Of a stretch of DNA of 23,211 nucleotides, positions 1 through 7,099 are shown piece by piece. The notes beneath the pieces were generated by a model. It was not told where the DNA came from, did not search any database, and worked only from the letters and a program-made list of their open reading frames with translations. Numbering within the stretch: position 1 is the stretch's first letter; every line of letters begins with the position of its first letter. The DNA is taken from positions 1 through 23,211 of the forward strand of contig JAGWRH010000395.1 in assembly GCA_028876695.1 (NCBI GenBank), given 5' to 3'. A program made the position numbers and the translations under genes. Origin of the DNA: Acidobacteriota bacterium (lineage in GTDB: Bacteria > Acidobacteriota > Terriglobia > Acidiferrales > UBA7541).

Positions 1-427
1 CGTAATTGGTGACGTCCACGACATTGTTGATGGGATTCTGCCCAATCGCTTCGAGGCGCTTGTGGAGCCAATCGGGCGAGGGCTGAATTTTTACGCCGCG
101 CAGAATTCGCGCGGTATAGCGGCCGCAGAGATCGGAAGCTTCGATATCGACCCGGGTGGCAGCGGAGGCTTTTTCAGCGGATTCCTGGAGAGGAATGTGG
201 AGCGGCTTCACCGGAAGCCGATAAATGGCAGCGACTTCGCGCGCGACGCCGTAATGGCCGAGGCAATCGGGACGATTGGCGGTGACTTCGGCATCGAGCA
301 CGGGGCCGGCGGGGGATTCGACGATCGAATCGATGGCGAGGCCCGAGAGAGCCAGGCGCGAGCGGAGATCGGCGGCAGGCGCGGTGACGTCCACAAATTC
401 GCGGAGCCAGTCGTAGAGGAGCTTCAT
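1..427 (-). CDS. pheT: Phenylalanine--tRNA ligase beta subunit, N-terminal part (runs off left edge)
   Basis: PheT pairs with PheS in a heterotetramer that charges tRNA-Phe in the cytoplasm. The 142 visible residues begin MKLLYDWLREFVDV and contain the family signatures 'VTANRPDCLGHYGVAREVAA' (about residues 48-67), 'GRYTARIL' and 'QNPINNVVDVTNY' (start of the B3/4 editing domain, about residues 130-142). The ATG at 427 has a GGAG six bases upstream. The canonical enzyme carries a tRNA-binding (B2, EMAP-like) insert of about 100 residues between the first helix-rich segment and 'VTPNRxDCL'. Here only about ten residues ('VESPAGPVLDAE') separate them, so this is a short-form PheT. The C-terminal portion lies outside the window. 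No pheS is seen upstream, where the neighbour is an XRE regulator. The identification is confident from sequence motifs; the absence of B2 is read directly from the translation. Confidence 0.95.
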   Translation of the reverse strand, partial: MKLLYDWLREFVDVTAPAADLRSRLALSGLAIDSIVESPAGPVLDAEVTANRPDCLGHYGVAREVAAIYRLPVKPLHIPLQESAEKASAATRVDIEASDLCGRYTARILRGVKIQPSPDWLHKRLEAIGQNPINNVVDVTNY

Positions 428-846
428 GGGCGCTCCACCGGCGTTTCGATTTCCAGAGGTGAGGCGGAAGGAGCCAACACGCGATCTGTATCGATTAGAA
501 AATCGCAGATGACTGGCAGGGAAGGATTTAGGCGGAATTCTAATCGTTCGCTGTATCGATTAGAAGGTTCGCGGCTAATTTGGGAATCGATGGCGGCGGA
601 AGGGCGCGCGACGGCGGCGTTTGGGTCCCAACCGCTCACTAGTTTGCGCTCGGCGATCATAAGAATCGAACTACGCTAGCGCAATTGGGTGCGAGCGCGC
701 AACGAAAACTCAGCGAACGGCGCAGGAATGCAGCCGAGCGGTTCGACGCAGCAGCGAGCGGCATGGCCGATCGGCGGGGCGAGCGAATCGCGCGAACCCT
801 GACGCGGGTTGTACGGCGATGCTGCCGGTGGCTTCGCTCGAGCGTA
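428..846. promoter_or_regulatory. 419-bp leader between xre and pheT with a repeated 9-bp half-site
   Basis: I find no convincing gene here. The stretch 480-600 is richer in A/T than its surroundings. The 15-mer CTGTATCGATTAGAA occurs at 486-500 and again at 551-565. Its 9-bp core CGATTAGAA occurs inverted at 538-546, so 538-565 can form a 9-bp stem with a 10-nt loop. The repeats lie upstream of pheT and downstream of xre (both minus strand), so they could be an operator or an untranslated-leader structure of pheT. There is no T-run that would make the hairpin an intrinsic terminator in the pheT direction. Confidence 0.4.
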
Positions 847-1269
847 TCAGTGGGCTGCTCTGGAGCGGGCGGAACTCCGGCGGCGGGCCATGGCTTTGGC
901 CGCTTCGAGGAGGAGCGAGCGATCGCGATTGTCGAGGCGAGCGAACGCGCGGGCGAACTTGCGCAATTCCCGGCGTTCTTTGCCGTCATCGCCCCATTCG
1001 TGAACGTGAGGCGCGGGAGAGAGCGACGAGTTATTGGGCGGGGCGGCGCCGTCATAGAACAGACGATACAGCGGCACTTCGAGAGCGCGAGCGTATTTCT
1101 CCAGGGTTTCGATGGACGGGACCGTGTGGCCATTCTCGATGCGCGAGGTATAACAGCGGATGAGTCCGGCACGCTTCTGGATATCGCCCTGGCTGAGGTT
1201 CTTCGATTCGCGGAGTTCGCGGATTCTTTCTCCGATTAACATGGCCGATTTAGCGTACACCCGCGGCAT
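847..1269 (-). CDS. XRE-family helix-turn-helix transcriptional regulator
   Basis: A 140-residue cytoplasmic DNA-binding protein. Residues about 12-68 form a Cro/CI-type helix-turn-helix: 'GERIRELRESKNLSQGDIQKRAGL' covers the first helices and 'SRIENGHTVPSIETLEKYARAL' the recognition and following helices. A C-terminal tail of about 70 residues is Arg/Ala-rich ('RELRKFARAFARLDNRDRSLLLEAAKAM') and probably helical, possibly for dimerisation. The start at 1269 is chosen because GAGG lies 6-7 bases upstream in the right spacing; a later ATG at 1242 (MLIGERIREL) has no visible ribosome-binding site. This short regulator type is, from memory, frequent in Acidobacteriota. Its target is unknown. The direct and inverted repeats downstream (486-565) are candidates but nothing proves the link. 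Confidence 0.9.
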   Translation of the reverse strand: MPRVYAKSAMLIGERIRELRESKNLSQGDIQKRAGLIRCYTSRIENGHTVPSIETLEKYARALEVPLYRLFYDGAAPPNNSSLSPAPHVHEWGDDGKERRELRKFARAFARLDNRDRSLLLEAAKAMARRRSSARSRAAH

Positions 1270-1729
1270 ATCTGGCCTCAAGAAGTTTACGGTTTGCAAC
1301 AGTCCGCAATTGGATAAGAATGAGTGCGGTTCGTCACGCTCGTTATGCATCGAAAAAGGTTCGCCATCGGGTCGTCCTTTACTGCGACGGGAAACCTGAG
1401 CAGAGTTTCCGCTTTAGGTTCTCCCACTTCCGAGGCACGGAGCTGTGCTTGCTCTTGAACGACTTCTATGAAACCGTTCAGCTGTGGGATCCGAAAGAAG
1501 CTCCTGCGCCTTGGTGCAAATGCAAGTAAACCTCTTGTCTTTATCAGCCGCCATGAACGAAGAAGTCGGCTTCAGATGAGATGGCTCGCCTCACGAGCGA
1601 TGGTTGCGAATATCGTTTCACTTCCCGAAAAATTCGGCCTAAAGTTCTGGGCATTCGGATCGGCACGATTCTTTCGGGGCTTTGTGCAAGCTCCCTGAAA
1701 CTCGGGCGGCTACCGCGAAGGGAGGGAAC
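1270..1729. other. 460-bp region between divergent xre and amidase genes, with one doubtful small ORF
   Basis: The region is less GC-rich than the genes around it and no known family is recognised. One plus-strand frame, 1320-1529, encodes 69 residues with a credible-looking centre ('VVLYCDGKPEQSFRF', 'LLLNDFYETVQLW') and a Cys-rich end ('WCKCK'). It lacks a good ribosome-binding site, and I would not call it a gene without conservation. The 200 bases before the amidase hold its ribosome-binding site (GGGAGGG at about 1720-1726) and nothing else I can name. Confidence 0.3.
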
Positions 1730-3547
1730 ATGGGGCGATCGCGGAGAGAGTTTTTGACGGCACTATCAATTCCGTTACTGGCTGGCGCCGCTGCTGGGTT
1801 TCAAACGCCAGAGCAGAAGCCCTCGGACCAATCGGCCGCGACTACGCCACCAGCGGGAGCGCCGCCGGCGTTCGGGACTTCGCCAGCGGCGGGGCCGGAT
1901 GTGTCCGCGCAGACGTTCACGGAAGCGGAGAAGCTGGTGCAAGTGGAGATGACGGAAAAGGACCTGGCGGAGGCGGCGAACAACTGGCGCGTTTCGATGG
2001 CGGGGCTTTACGAGCGGCGCACGGGACCGAGAAAGGTGTCCCTCGAGGCCGAGGTCGCACCAGCAACGCGATGGAATCCGGTTCTGCCCGGGATGAAAGC
2101 GGGACCGGAGCGCGACCGGTTTGTTCGAAGCAGCGCTGCGCCTGGGGCATTGCCAGCGAACGATGAGGACATCGCCTTTGCGCCGGTGACGCAACTTTCG
2201 CGATGGGTCGAGGATCGAAAGCTGAGTTCGGAGCGGCTGACCAACATTTATCTGGAGCGATTGGAGCGGTTCGATCCGAAGCTGCGTTGCGCGATTACCC
2301 TGACGCGCGAACTTGCATTGCAGCAGGCGAAGAAAGCCGATCAAGAGATCGCCGCAGGCAAGTATCGCGGGCCGCTGCACGGAATTCCCTGGGGCGGAAA
2401 AGATCTACTCGACACGGCTGGAATTCGGACGACATACGGCGCCGAGCCTTTTCGCGATCGCGTTCCGACAAAAAATGCGGTGGTGGTGCAGCGGCTGCAC
2501 GATGCCGGCGCGGTGCTGGTAGCAAAGCTGAGCTTGGGCGCGCTGGCGCTGAACGATGTGTGGTTCGGCGGACAGACCATGAATCCGTGGGTTCTGGAGG
2601 AAGGATCGTCGGGTTCGAGCGCGGGCCCCGGAGCCGCGACGGCGGCGGGACTGGTGGGATTTTCGATCGGGAGCGAAACGGACGGCAGCATCGTGAGCCC
2701 GAGCATGCGCTGCGGAATCACGGGATTGCGGCCGACGTACGGGCGCGTGCCGCGCACCGGGGCGATGACGCTCTGCTGGACGCTGGACAAGCTGGGGCCG
2801 ATGACGCGCCGAGTGGAAGACGCGATGCTGGTGCTGCGCGCGATCTCCGGAGCCGATGCGGGAGATCTGGAGAGCGTGGCGAGCAAGCTCGATTTTGATG
2901 GGAACGCGAGCGTGAAAGGGCTGCGAGTGGGATATTTTCCGGCGTGGATGAAGGACAAGCAGGCGACGGACGTGGACCGGGCGGCGCTGGAAACCGCGAA
3001 GAAAGCGGGCATGGTTCCGGTGGAGGCGTCGATTCCGGATTGGCCGTACGATTCGCTCGATTTGATATTGTTCGCAGAAGCCGCGGCGGCGCATGAAGAG
3101 ATCACGCTCAATCACGCGGTGGACGAAATGAGGATGCAGGTTCCGGACGCGTGGCCGAATACGTTCCGGCAGTCGCGGTTTCTTTCGGCGGTGGATTTCG
3201 TCCAGACGGACCGGTTTCGCCGGAAGGTGGCGCAGGAGATGCAGCGCGTAATGGCGGAAGTGGATTTGCTGCTGGTGCCGTCGTTGCGCGATGAAATGCT
3301 GACGATCACGAATTTTACGGGGCATCCGTCGCTGACGCTGCGCGCGGGATTCGTGGAAATTTCAGAGGCGCGGAGCGACTGGGCGCCCGATCCGAAGCAC
3401 CCGCTGCCGAAGTTTTCGCCGCCGCGGCGAGTGCCTTACGGAGTGACGCTGATCGGACGGCTATTCGATGAAGGCACGATCGGGCGCGCGGGTCTAGCGC
3501 TGGAGCGAAGTTTTAATGTAGCGGACGAACGGCCGCCGGGATTCTGA
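1730..3547 (+). CDS. Tat-exported amidase-signature (AS) family amidase
   Basis: A 605-residue amidase-signature hydrolase (the family of GatA, FAAH and bacterial amidases), which cleaves amide bonds with a Ser-cisSer-Lys triad. Residue numbers count from the ATG at 1730, preceded by GGGAGGG. Visible triad candidates are Lys224 in 'GIPWGGKDLL', cis-Ser296 in 'GSSGSSAGPG' and nucleophile Ser320 in 'SETDGSIVSPS'; the 24-residue spacing of the two serines matches the family. The N-terminus carries a twin-arginine motif (SRREFLTAL) and a short Ala-rich hydrophobic stretch, so the protein is probably exported folded through Tat. A Pro/Ala-rich linker of about 45 residues follows. It is longer than typical 450-500-residue amidases because of this N-terminal extension. 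It is not GatA: no gatB or gatC is nearby and the protein is exported. The substrate cannot be deduced. Confidence 0.93.
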   Translation: MGRSRREFLTALSIPLLAGAAAGFQTPEQKPSDQSAATTPPAGAPPAFGTSPAAGPDVSAQTFTEAEKLVQVEMTEKDLAEAANNWRVSMAGLYERRTGPRKVSLEAEVAPATRWNPVLPGMKAGPERDRFVRSSAAPGALPANDEDIAFAPVTQLSRWVEDRKLSSERLTNIYLERLERFDPKLRCAITLTRELALQQAKKADQEIAAGKYRGPLHGIPWGGKDLLDTAGIRTTYGAEPFRDRVPTKNAVVVQRLHDAGAVLVAKLSLGALALNDVWFGGQTMNPWVLEEGSSGSSAGPGAATAAGLVGFSIGSETDGSIVSPSMRCGITGLRPTYGRVPRTGAMTLCWTLDKLGPMTRRVEDAMLVLRAISGADAGDLESVASKLDFDGNASVKGLRVGYFPAWMKDKQATDVDRAALETAKKAGMVPVEASIPDWPYDSLDLILFAEAAAAHEEITLNHAVDEMRMQVPDAWPNTFRQSRFLSAVDFVQTDRFRRKVAQEMQRVMAEVDLLLVPSLRDEMLTITNFTGHPSLTLRAGFVEISEARSDWAPDPKHPLPKFSPPRRVPYGVTLIGRLFDEGTIGRAGLALERSFNVADERPPGF

Positions 3548-3573
3548 TTCAGCCAATCCTCCGCTGGGACTTC

Positions 3574-3630
3574 AGCGGCTGAAGCCGCTTTGATTGGGCG
3601 AACGCCCCACGTCGTGGCTGAAGCCACGAC
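3574..3630. repeat. REP-like cluster of palindromes between convergent genes
   Basis: Three hairpins lie in 57 bp: AGCGGCT-GA-AGCCGCT (3574-3589), GGGCG-aa-CGCCC (3596-3607) and GTCGTGGCT-GA-AGCCACGAC (3611-3630). The first and third share the same design, stems meeting at a GA with the common core GGCTGAAGCC or GCTGAAGC. They sit between the ends of the amidase (3547) and the amidohydrolase (3727, opposite strand). That is the usual place for REP/BIME-type elements, and they could also act as a bidirectional transcription stop. Family membership is inferred from architecture; copy number elsewhere cannot be seen here. Confidence 0.6.
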
Positions 3631-3726
3631 CCACTCAGCCTCTCTCGAACGTACATCGGCGCTTATCAAAGCGCAGGGGCGCAACGTCCCATCGCGTAGC
3701 TCAGCCCAAGGCAACTGGAGAGCGTG

Positions 3727-4734
3727 CTACGACTGGATCCAGCGGGTGGAGCGGGGATAAACGCGGCGGGCATTGCCCGCGAAGATCCGCGCTTTATCGG
3801 CGGCGCCGAGCTTCGAATCATCCACATAGCGGCGCGTGTTGTCGTAATGATCGTGCGTCTCGTCGTTGACGATGCCGGGGAACGCGCCATCGCATTCCGA
3901 GCCGAAGACGATGTTGTCGAGCGGCACGGCATCGAAGAGCATCCGCATATTCAGGTGGTTGTACACGCAGGTATCGACGAAAACATAGCCATTGCCGAGG
4001 AGCTCGTCCGGACTGGACCAGTTGTTGTACTTGGCGATGGCGCGCCAGCGGCCAATCTGGCAGGGGAGCGCGCCGCCGGCGTGAGGGATGAGGAAGCGCA
4101 GACGCGGGAAATCCTTGAACAGATCTTTTGCCATCATGAGCTGGACGAAGCCAGTGATGTCCGCGACCAGATACTGGACGGCGGTGTGCGGGAAATTTTT
4201 GTTGACGGACTCGCTGCCATGGAGCACGAGCGGCACATCGAGCGCCTGCGCCGCTTCGAAGACGGGATAGTTGTGCTTGCCCGTGAACGGCTGATTCTGC
4301 CAGCGGCCGCCGGTGCCGTCGGGATCGAAATTGAACGCCACGAAACCTTCGTTGGTCCAGCGCTCGATCTGTTTTGCCACCTGCGCGGATGGGCACGAGG
4401 GATGCTGGCCGAGCATGCCGACGGGCACGAAACGTCCGGGGGTGAGTTGGCAGGCGCGCGAAATAAGGCCGTTATTGAGATCGGCCCAGGCGGCGTTCTG
4501 CTCGACGGTGCCTTCGTGCGTGGCCATGGCTTTGGCGCGGGGAGAAGCGAATGCGACGTCGATGCCGCGCGTTTCCATCAGGCTGACGACCTGTTCAAGG
4601 CTCTTTTTAACCTCAGCATCCGAGATACTGGGGGGCGCGCCGGGATCTTTCCCGGAAAGCTGCGCTTGGCGAAAGCCCTCGACCTCCGGGTGCTTGGCGA
4701 GGCGGACAAAGTGCTGGTGAGTGTCGATGATCAT
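3727..4734 (-). CDS. Amidohydrolase family 2 protein, 4-oxalomesaconate-hydratase-like
   Basis: A 335-residue TIM-barrel metal enzyme of the Amidohydro_2 type (ACMSD, gamma-resorcylate decarboxylase, LigJ relatives). Metal-binding residues are visible: 'IDTHQHF' gives Asp4, His6 and His8; His172 lies in 'LVLHGSE' and His218 in 'LIPHAGGALPCQIGRWR'. The segment 'NIVFGSECDGAFPG' places Glu280 where LigJ has its catalytic glutamate, and 'PHAGGA.P...GR' also resembles LigJ, which hydrates 4-oxalomesaconate in the protocatechuate 4,5-cleavage pathway. The length fits LigJ (about 340). No other ring-cleavage genes are nearby, so the physiological substrate is uncertain. No signal peptide is visible. 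The ATG at 4734 lacks a well-spaced Shine-Dalgarno; a GGGAGG lies about 18 bases upstream. The family call is secure; the LigJ-like function is an inference. Confidence 0.88.
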   Translation of the reverse strand: MIIDTHQHFVRLAKHPEVEGFRQAQLSGKDPGAPPSISDAEVKKSLEQVVSLMETRGIDVAFASPRAKAMATHEGTVEQNAAWADLNNGLISRACQLTPGRFVPVGMLGQHPSCPSAQVAKQIERWTNEGFVAFNFDPDGTGGRWQNQPFTGKHNYPVFEAAQALDVPLVLHGSESVNKNFPHTAVQYLVADITGFVQLMMAKDLFKDFPRLRFLIPHAGGALPCQIGRWRAIAKYNNWSSPDELLGNGYVFVDTCVYNHLNMRMLFDAVPLDNIVFGSECDGAFPGIVNDETHDHYDNTRRYVDDSKLGAADKARIFAGNARRVYPRSTRWIQS

Positions 4735-5075
4735 GCGCGTAGCTGGTTACAACCTCCCTCGGCGGATTCGTTGTGGCGACAGGAGATACTACACCAACCG
4801 CGCCAGGCGAAGGCGAGTGGATGCGAGCGGCGAAGCGGGTGGGGCGCGATGCATAGATTGAGCGGCGTTACCGATGCCGCGACGTTCGTCCGCGGAACGG
4901 CAGCGCTTCAGGAATTCGTTGAATCGGCAAGTCCGCCGTGCTAACGTCCCGGCCAGGGACGGAGCACCTGCAACGCGAGAACGTTTTGGGGACCCCGGGG
5001 AGCAGAGCCCCCGAACTGCAGGGAGCGTTTTTAGGACCCCGGTGGCTGTGCGCCCTGGACGGATGGGAGGGTAGC
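4735..5075. promoter_or_regulatory. 341-bp divergent intergenic region with a strong hairpin and an imperfect direct repeat
   Basis: No gene is supported. On the plus side there is a stable hairpin at 4938-4967: GTGCT-aa-CGTCCC, loop GGCCA, GGGACG-g-AGCAC, which is 11 base pairs with one small internal loop. Downstream, two copies of a 22-nt segment start at 4979 and 5023, 44 bp apart; I count about 18 identical positions (shared core GA-CGTTTT--GGACCCCGG). A second GC-rich stem (CGGGG 4996-5000 with CCCCG 5009-5013) lies in the first copy. Together they look like a structured 5' leader of the gene at 5076. No known riboswitch is recognised. Confidence 0.4.
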
Positions 5076-5558
5076 ATGTTCGAAACACCGCAGGAGCAGG
5101 TACCAGACAATAAAGTAGGAGTATGGATCGGCGTGGCGATCGTGGTGGTCATTGCGATCGCCTTTTTTGTTTATGTGAGCCGCAAGCCGGGCAGCGCAAC
5201 GAGCCCAGTGTCAACCGCGTCGATGGGCAGCGCGGCGACGAACGGAGCGGTGCCGGGCGCCGACGCGGGGAAGGACTTGCGCGTGGTGAGCGTGACGATG
5301 CAGAAAGATTACACCGGGACCACGGCACAATGGCTGGTGGACATCAAGAACGACTCGCGGACGTACACGTACAGCAACATCGGGTACGAGACCACGTACA
5401 TCGGCGCGGCCGGAAACGTGCTACTGGTGAATCACGGCAAAATCAATTTGTCACTGGGACCCGGCGAGGATCAGAACACGCAGTTTCGAGATGCGCTGTA
5501 TCCGGATGGGACGTCGATTTACCGGATCAAGCTGACGGGCGCGAGCGCGTCGCAGTAA
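5076..5558 (+). CDS. Single-pass membrane protein of unknown function
   Basis: 160 residues. A short hydrophilic N-terminus of about 13 residues is followed by one strong transmembrane helix (about residues 14-34, 'VGVWIGVAIVVVIAIAFFVYV'). Then comes a Ser/Ala/Gly linker and a C-terminal domain of about 85 residues ('LRVVSVTMQKDYTGTTAQWLVDI', 'YSNIGYETTYIGAAGNVL', 'LGPGEDQNTQF'). The alternating hydrophobic pattern and the 'V.I.N.S...Y..I.....Y....G..L' spacing resemble small immunoglobulin-like or FxLYD-type beta domains that sit outside the membrane; this is a pattern impression, not a proven family. The ATG at 5076 is chosen because GGGAGGG precedes it by five bases; the frame is open further upstream but reads into low-complexity sequence. 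It is convergent with the LssY_C gene. Confidence 0.85.
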   Translation: MFETPQEQVPDNKVGVWIGVAIVVVIAIAFFVYVSRKPGSATSPVSTASMGSAATNGAVPGADAGKDLRVVSVTMQKDYTGTTAQWLVDIKNDSRTYTYSNIGYETTYIGAAGNVLLVNHGKINLSLGPGEDQNTQFRDALYPDGTSIYRIKLTGASASQ

Positions 5559-5630
5559 AGCTCGAATTCCGGCGCGAATGAAGCGCGCGGTGAGGGCCAG
5601 GGCCGCCTGGGACGGCAAACGCTCGCGGCG

Positions 5631-6902
5631 CTACTGGCTTGCGGCGGACGCGGGCGCGGCGGGCTTGAGCACGAGCAGAACGATGCGCCCGTCGGAATGA
5701 AAACCGCCGCCAGTGGCTGTTTTCGCCTGCGTGAGCGGATTTCGCGGCGTGACGTGATCGCGAGCGATCACCAGGCCGGTGCCGGATAGCGTGTCGTTGA
5801 CGTATTCGCGTTCGCCGTCGATCGCCGGATCGATTTTGTGGGTGACGCTGCCGTTGCGCTGGTCGCGTTCGAAGCCGATATCGTGCGTCGCGGCCACACA
5901 CCAGAGCGGCCTACCGCCGATTGCGTAAGGGGACTTCCAAACGCGCAGATGATTGCGGGACATTACGACTCGCACCGGCTCGGCGTGCGCGAAGCCATAA
6001 TCCTGGGGACGATTAAAGAGATACAGCGTGCTCATCGGCATCGTTAGGTAGTCTTTCTTTTCGAGCGAATTCAGCAAGCCGATCACCACGGTATCCTGCA
6101 CGGTACGGTCCACCTGCACCCAGCCCGCCGCCGTGAATACCTGGACCAGTTCATTCTGCGAGCCCACGAGCAACACGTTGACCATGTCACCGGGGTTGCC
6201 CTGCGGATCGGAAACGCGGCGCGGAATTTTGGCGAGCAGGTCCAGCGTGATGCCGGCGACGGATGCGTCGGCTGGCCCGCCTGCCACCGCGGCAGCGACT
6301 TCGCTTGATCCGGGATTGAGCACTTCGACGGTGACGTGAAAATCGCCCTGCGCGCCGGCTGCGTCGCCATTGCTCTGATTGATGCCCAGAAACAAGCGGC
6401 CCGCGACAGGCGCCTGATACTGTTTGTCCGCGCCGATCAAGAACGCCTGCGCCGCGTCACCCGAGCCGAGCCGGCCGATGAGCGCGCCATGGCCCGCGTC
6501 GGAAACGGCGTACTGATGGATCAAATCGCGCCACCCGCGGGCGAGGCCGTCTGGCCCGAAGGTACGTGCCTGAGATTTGGCGGGATCGGGAGCGGGGTAG
6601 GTGATCGAGCCGGTCGCGGCGATGTGCAATATCTCTCCGGCGCGGAGATCGATGCCGGTGTCCACCCATTGCTTCGCCGCCGCGACATCGAACTGAAAGG
6701 ATTTGCCCTCTGCCGAGGCAGAGGGCCCGGGCTGCGGCGCGGGATTTTGCGCGGTTGACGTCGCGGTGGTCTGGCCATCCGGCAGGGCGGTCGGATGAGC
6801 AGCTGAAGTTTTGGCGGCGAGCAACGCCGCGGCAAACAAGACCGCCGCGAAGGCAAGAACCTGCACCGAAGATTTGTGAGGCAATAACGCGAAGGTGTTC
6901 AT
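5631..6902 (-). CDS. Exported LssY_C-domain protein with a possible lectin-like N-terminal domain
   Basis: 423 residues. The N-terminus has a positively charged start, a hydrophobic core ('VQVLAFAAVLFAAALLAA') and small residues typical of a signal peptide. Residues about 70-190 ('DTGIDLRAGEILHIAATGSITY', 'GLARGWRDLIHQYAVSDAGHGALIGRLG', 'GRLFLGINQSNGD....GDFHVTVEV') resemble the PA-IL/LecA-type beta-sandwich, in which a galactoside is bound. The C-terminal half matches LssY_C: 'IPRRVSDPQGNPGDMVNVLLVGS', 'AAGWVQVDRT', 'NHLRVWKSPYAIGGRPLWCVAATHD' and 'THKIDPAIDGEREYVND'. LssY_C is named after a Legionella protein linked to type I secretion, but its biochemical role is unknown to me. No secretion genes are nearby. 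The ATG at 6902 is preferred because it begins the signal peptide. Confidence 0.85.
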   Translation of the reverse strand: MNTFALLPHKSSVQVLAFAAVLFAAALLAAKTSAAHPTALPDGQTTATSTAQNPAPQPGPSASAEGKSFQFDVAAAKQWVDTGIDLRAGEILHIAATGSITYPAPDPAKSQARTFGPDGLARGWRDLIHQYAVSDAGHGALIGRLGSGDAAQAFLIGADKQYQAPVAGRLFLGINQSNGDAAGAQGDFHVTVEVLNPGSSEVAAAVAGGPADASVAGITLDLLAKIPRRVSDPQGNPGDMVNVLLVGSQNELVQVFTAAGWVQVDRTVQDTVVIGLLNSLEKKDYLTMPMSTLYLFNRPQDYGFAHAEPVRVVMSRNHLRVWKSPYAIGGRPLWCVAATHDIGFERDQRNGSVTHKIDPAIDGEREYVNDTLSGTGLVIARDHVTPRNPLTQAKTATGGGFHSDGRIVLLVLKPAAPASAASQ

Positions 6903-6938
6903 GGCGCAACCACCACCGATAGCGACGATACTATTGAA

Positions 6939-6968
6939 ATGATAGCTGCCTGGCACGTGTGAGTGCAA
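6939..6968 (-). promoter_or_regulatory. Candidate sigma70-type promoter for the LssY_C gene
   Basis: On the minus strand, TTGCAC (6968-6963), an 18-bp spacer and TATCAT (6944-6939) resemble -35 and -10 boxes. The predicted start lies about 30 bases before the ATG at 6902. Pattern match only. Confidence 0.4.
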
Positions 6969-7099
6969 TCGGCGGATACGGGGGGCTTCGAGCGGACACG
7001 AGCGGTATGGAGTTGTGGGCCGGGAATTTAGTTGGTAGTACAATCGCGGCCATTTGACGGGGTTCTCCGACTCGCTAAGTGCCCCGGAGGTCGCTCCCG

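Noticed and set aside
424..660. 78-codon minus-strand frame just upstream of pheT
   Set aside because: It overlaps the pheT start, has no ribosome-binding site and resembles no known family; pheS was looked for here and is not present.
3690..3760. tRNA-like string 'GTAGCTCAG...GAGAGC' near the end of the amidohydrolase gene
   Set aside because: The D-loop would be about 17 nt, no acceptor, anticodon or T stem can be drawn, and the segment overlaps the coding end of the amidohydrolase.
3724..4944. Long plus-strand open frame (about 406 codons)
   Set aside because: It is antisense to the amidohydrolase, whose sequence shows clear metal-binding motifs. The antisense product has no recognisable domain and is a GC-rich shadow.
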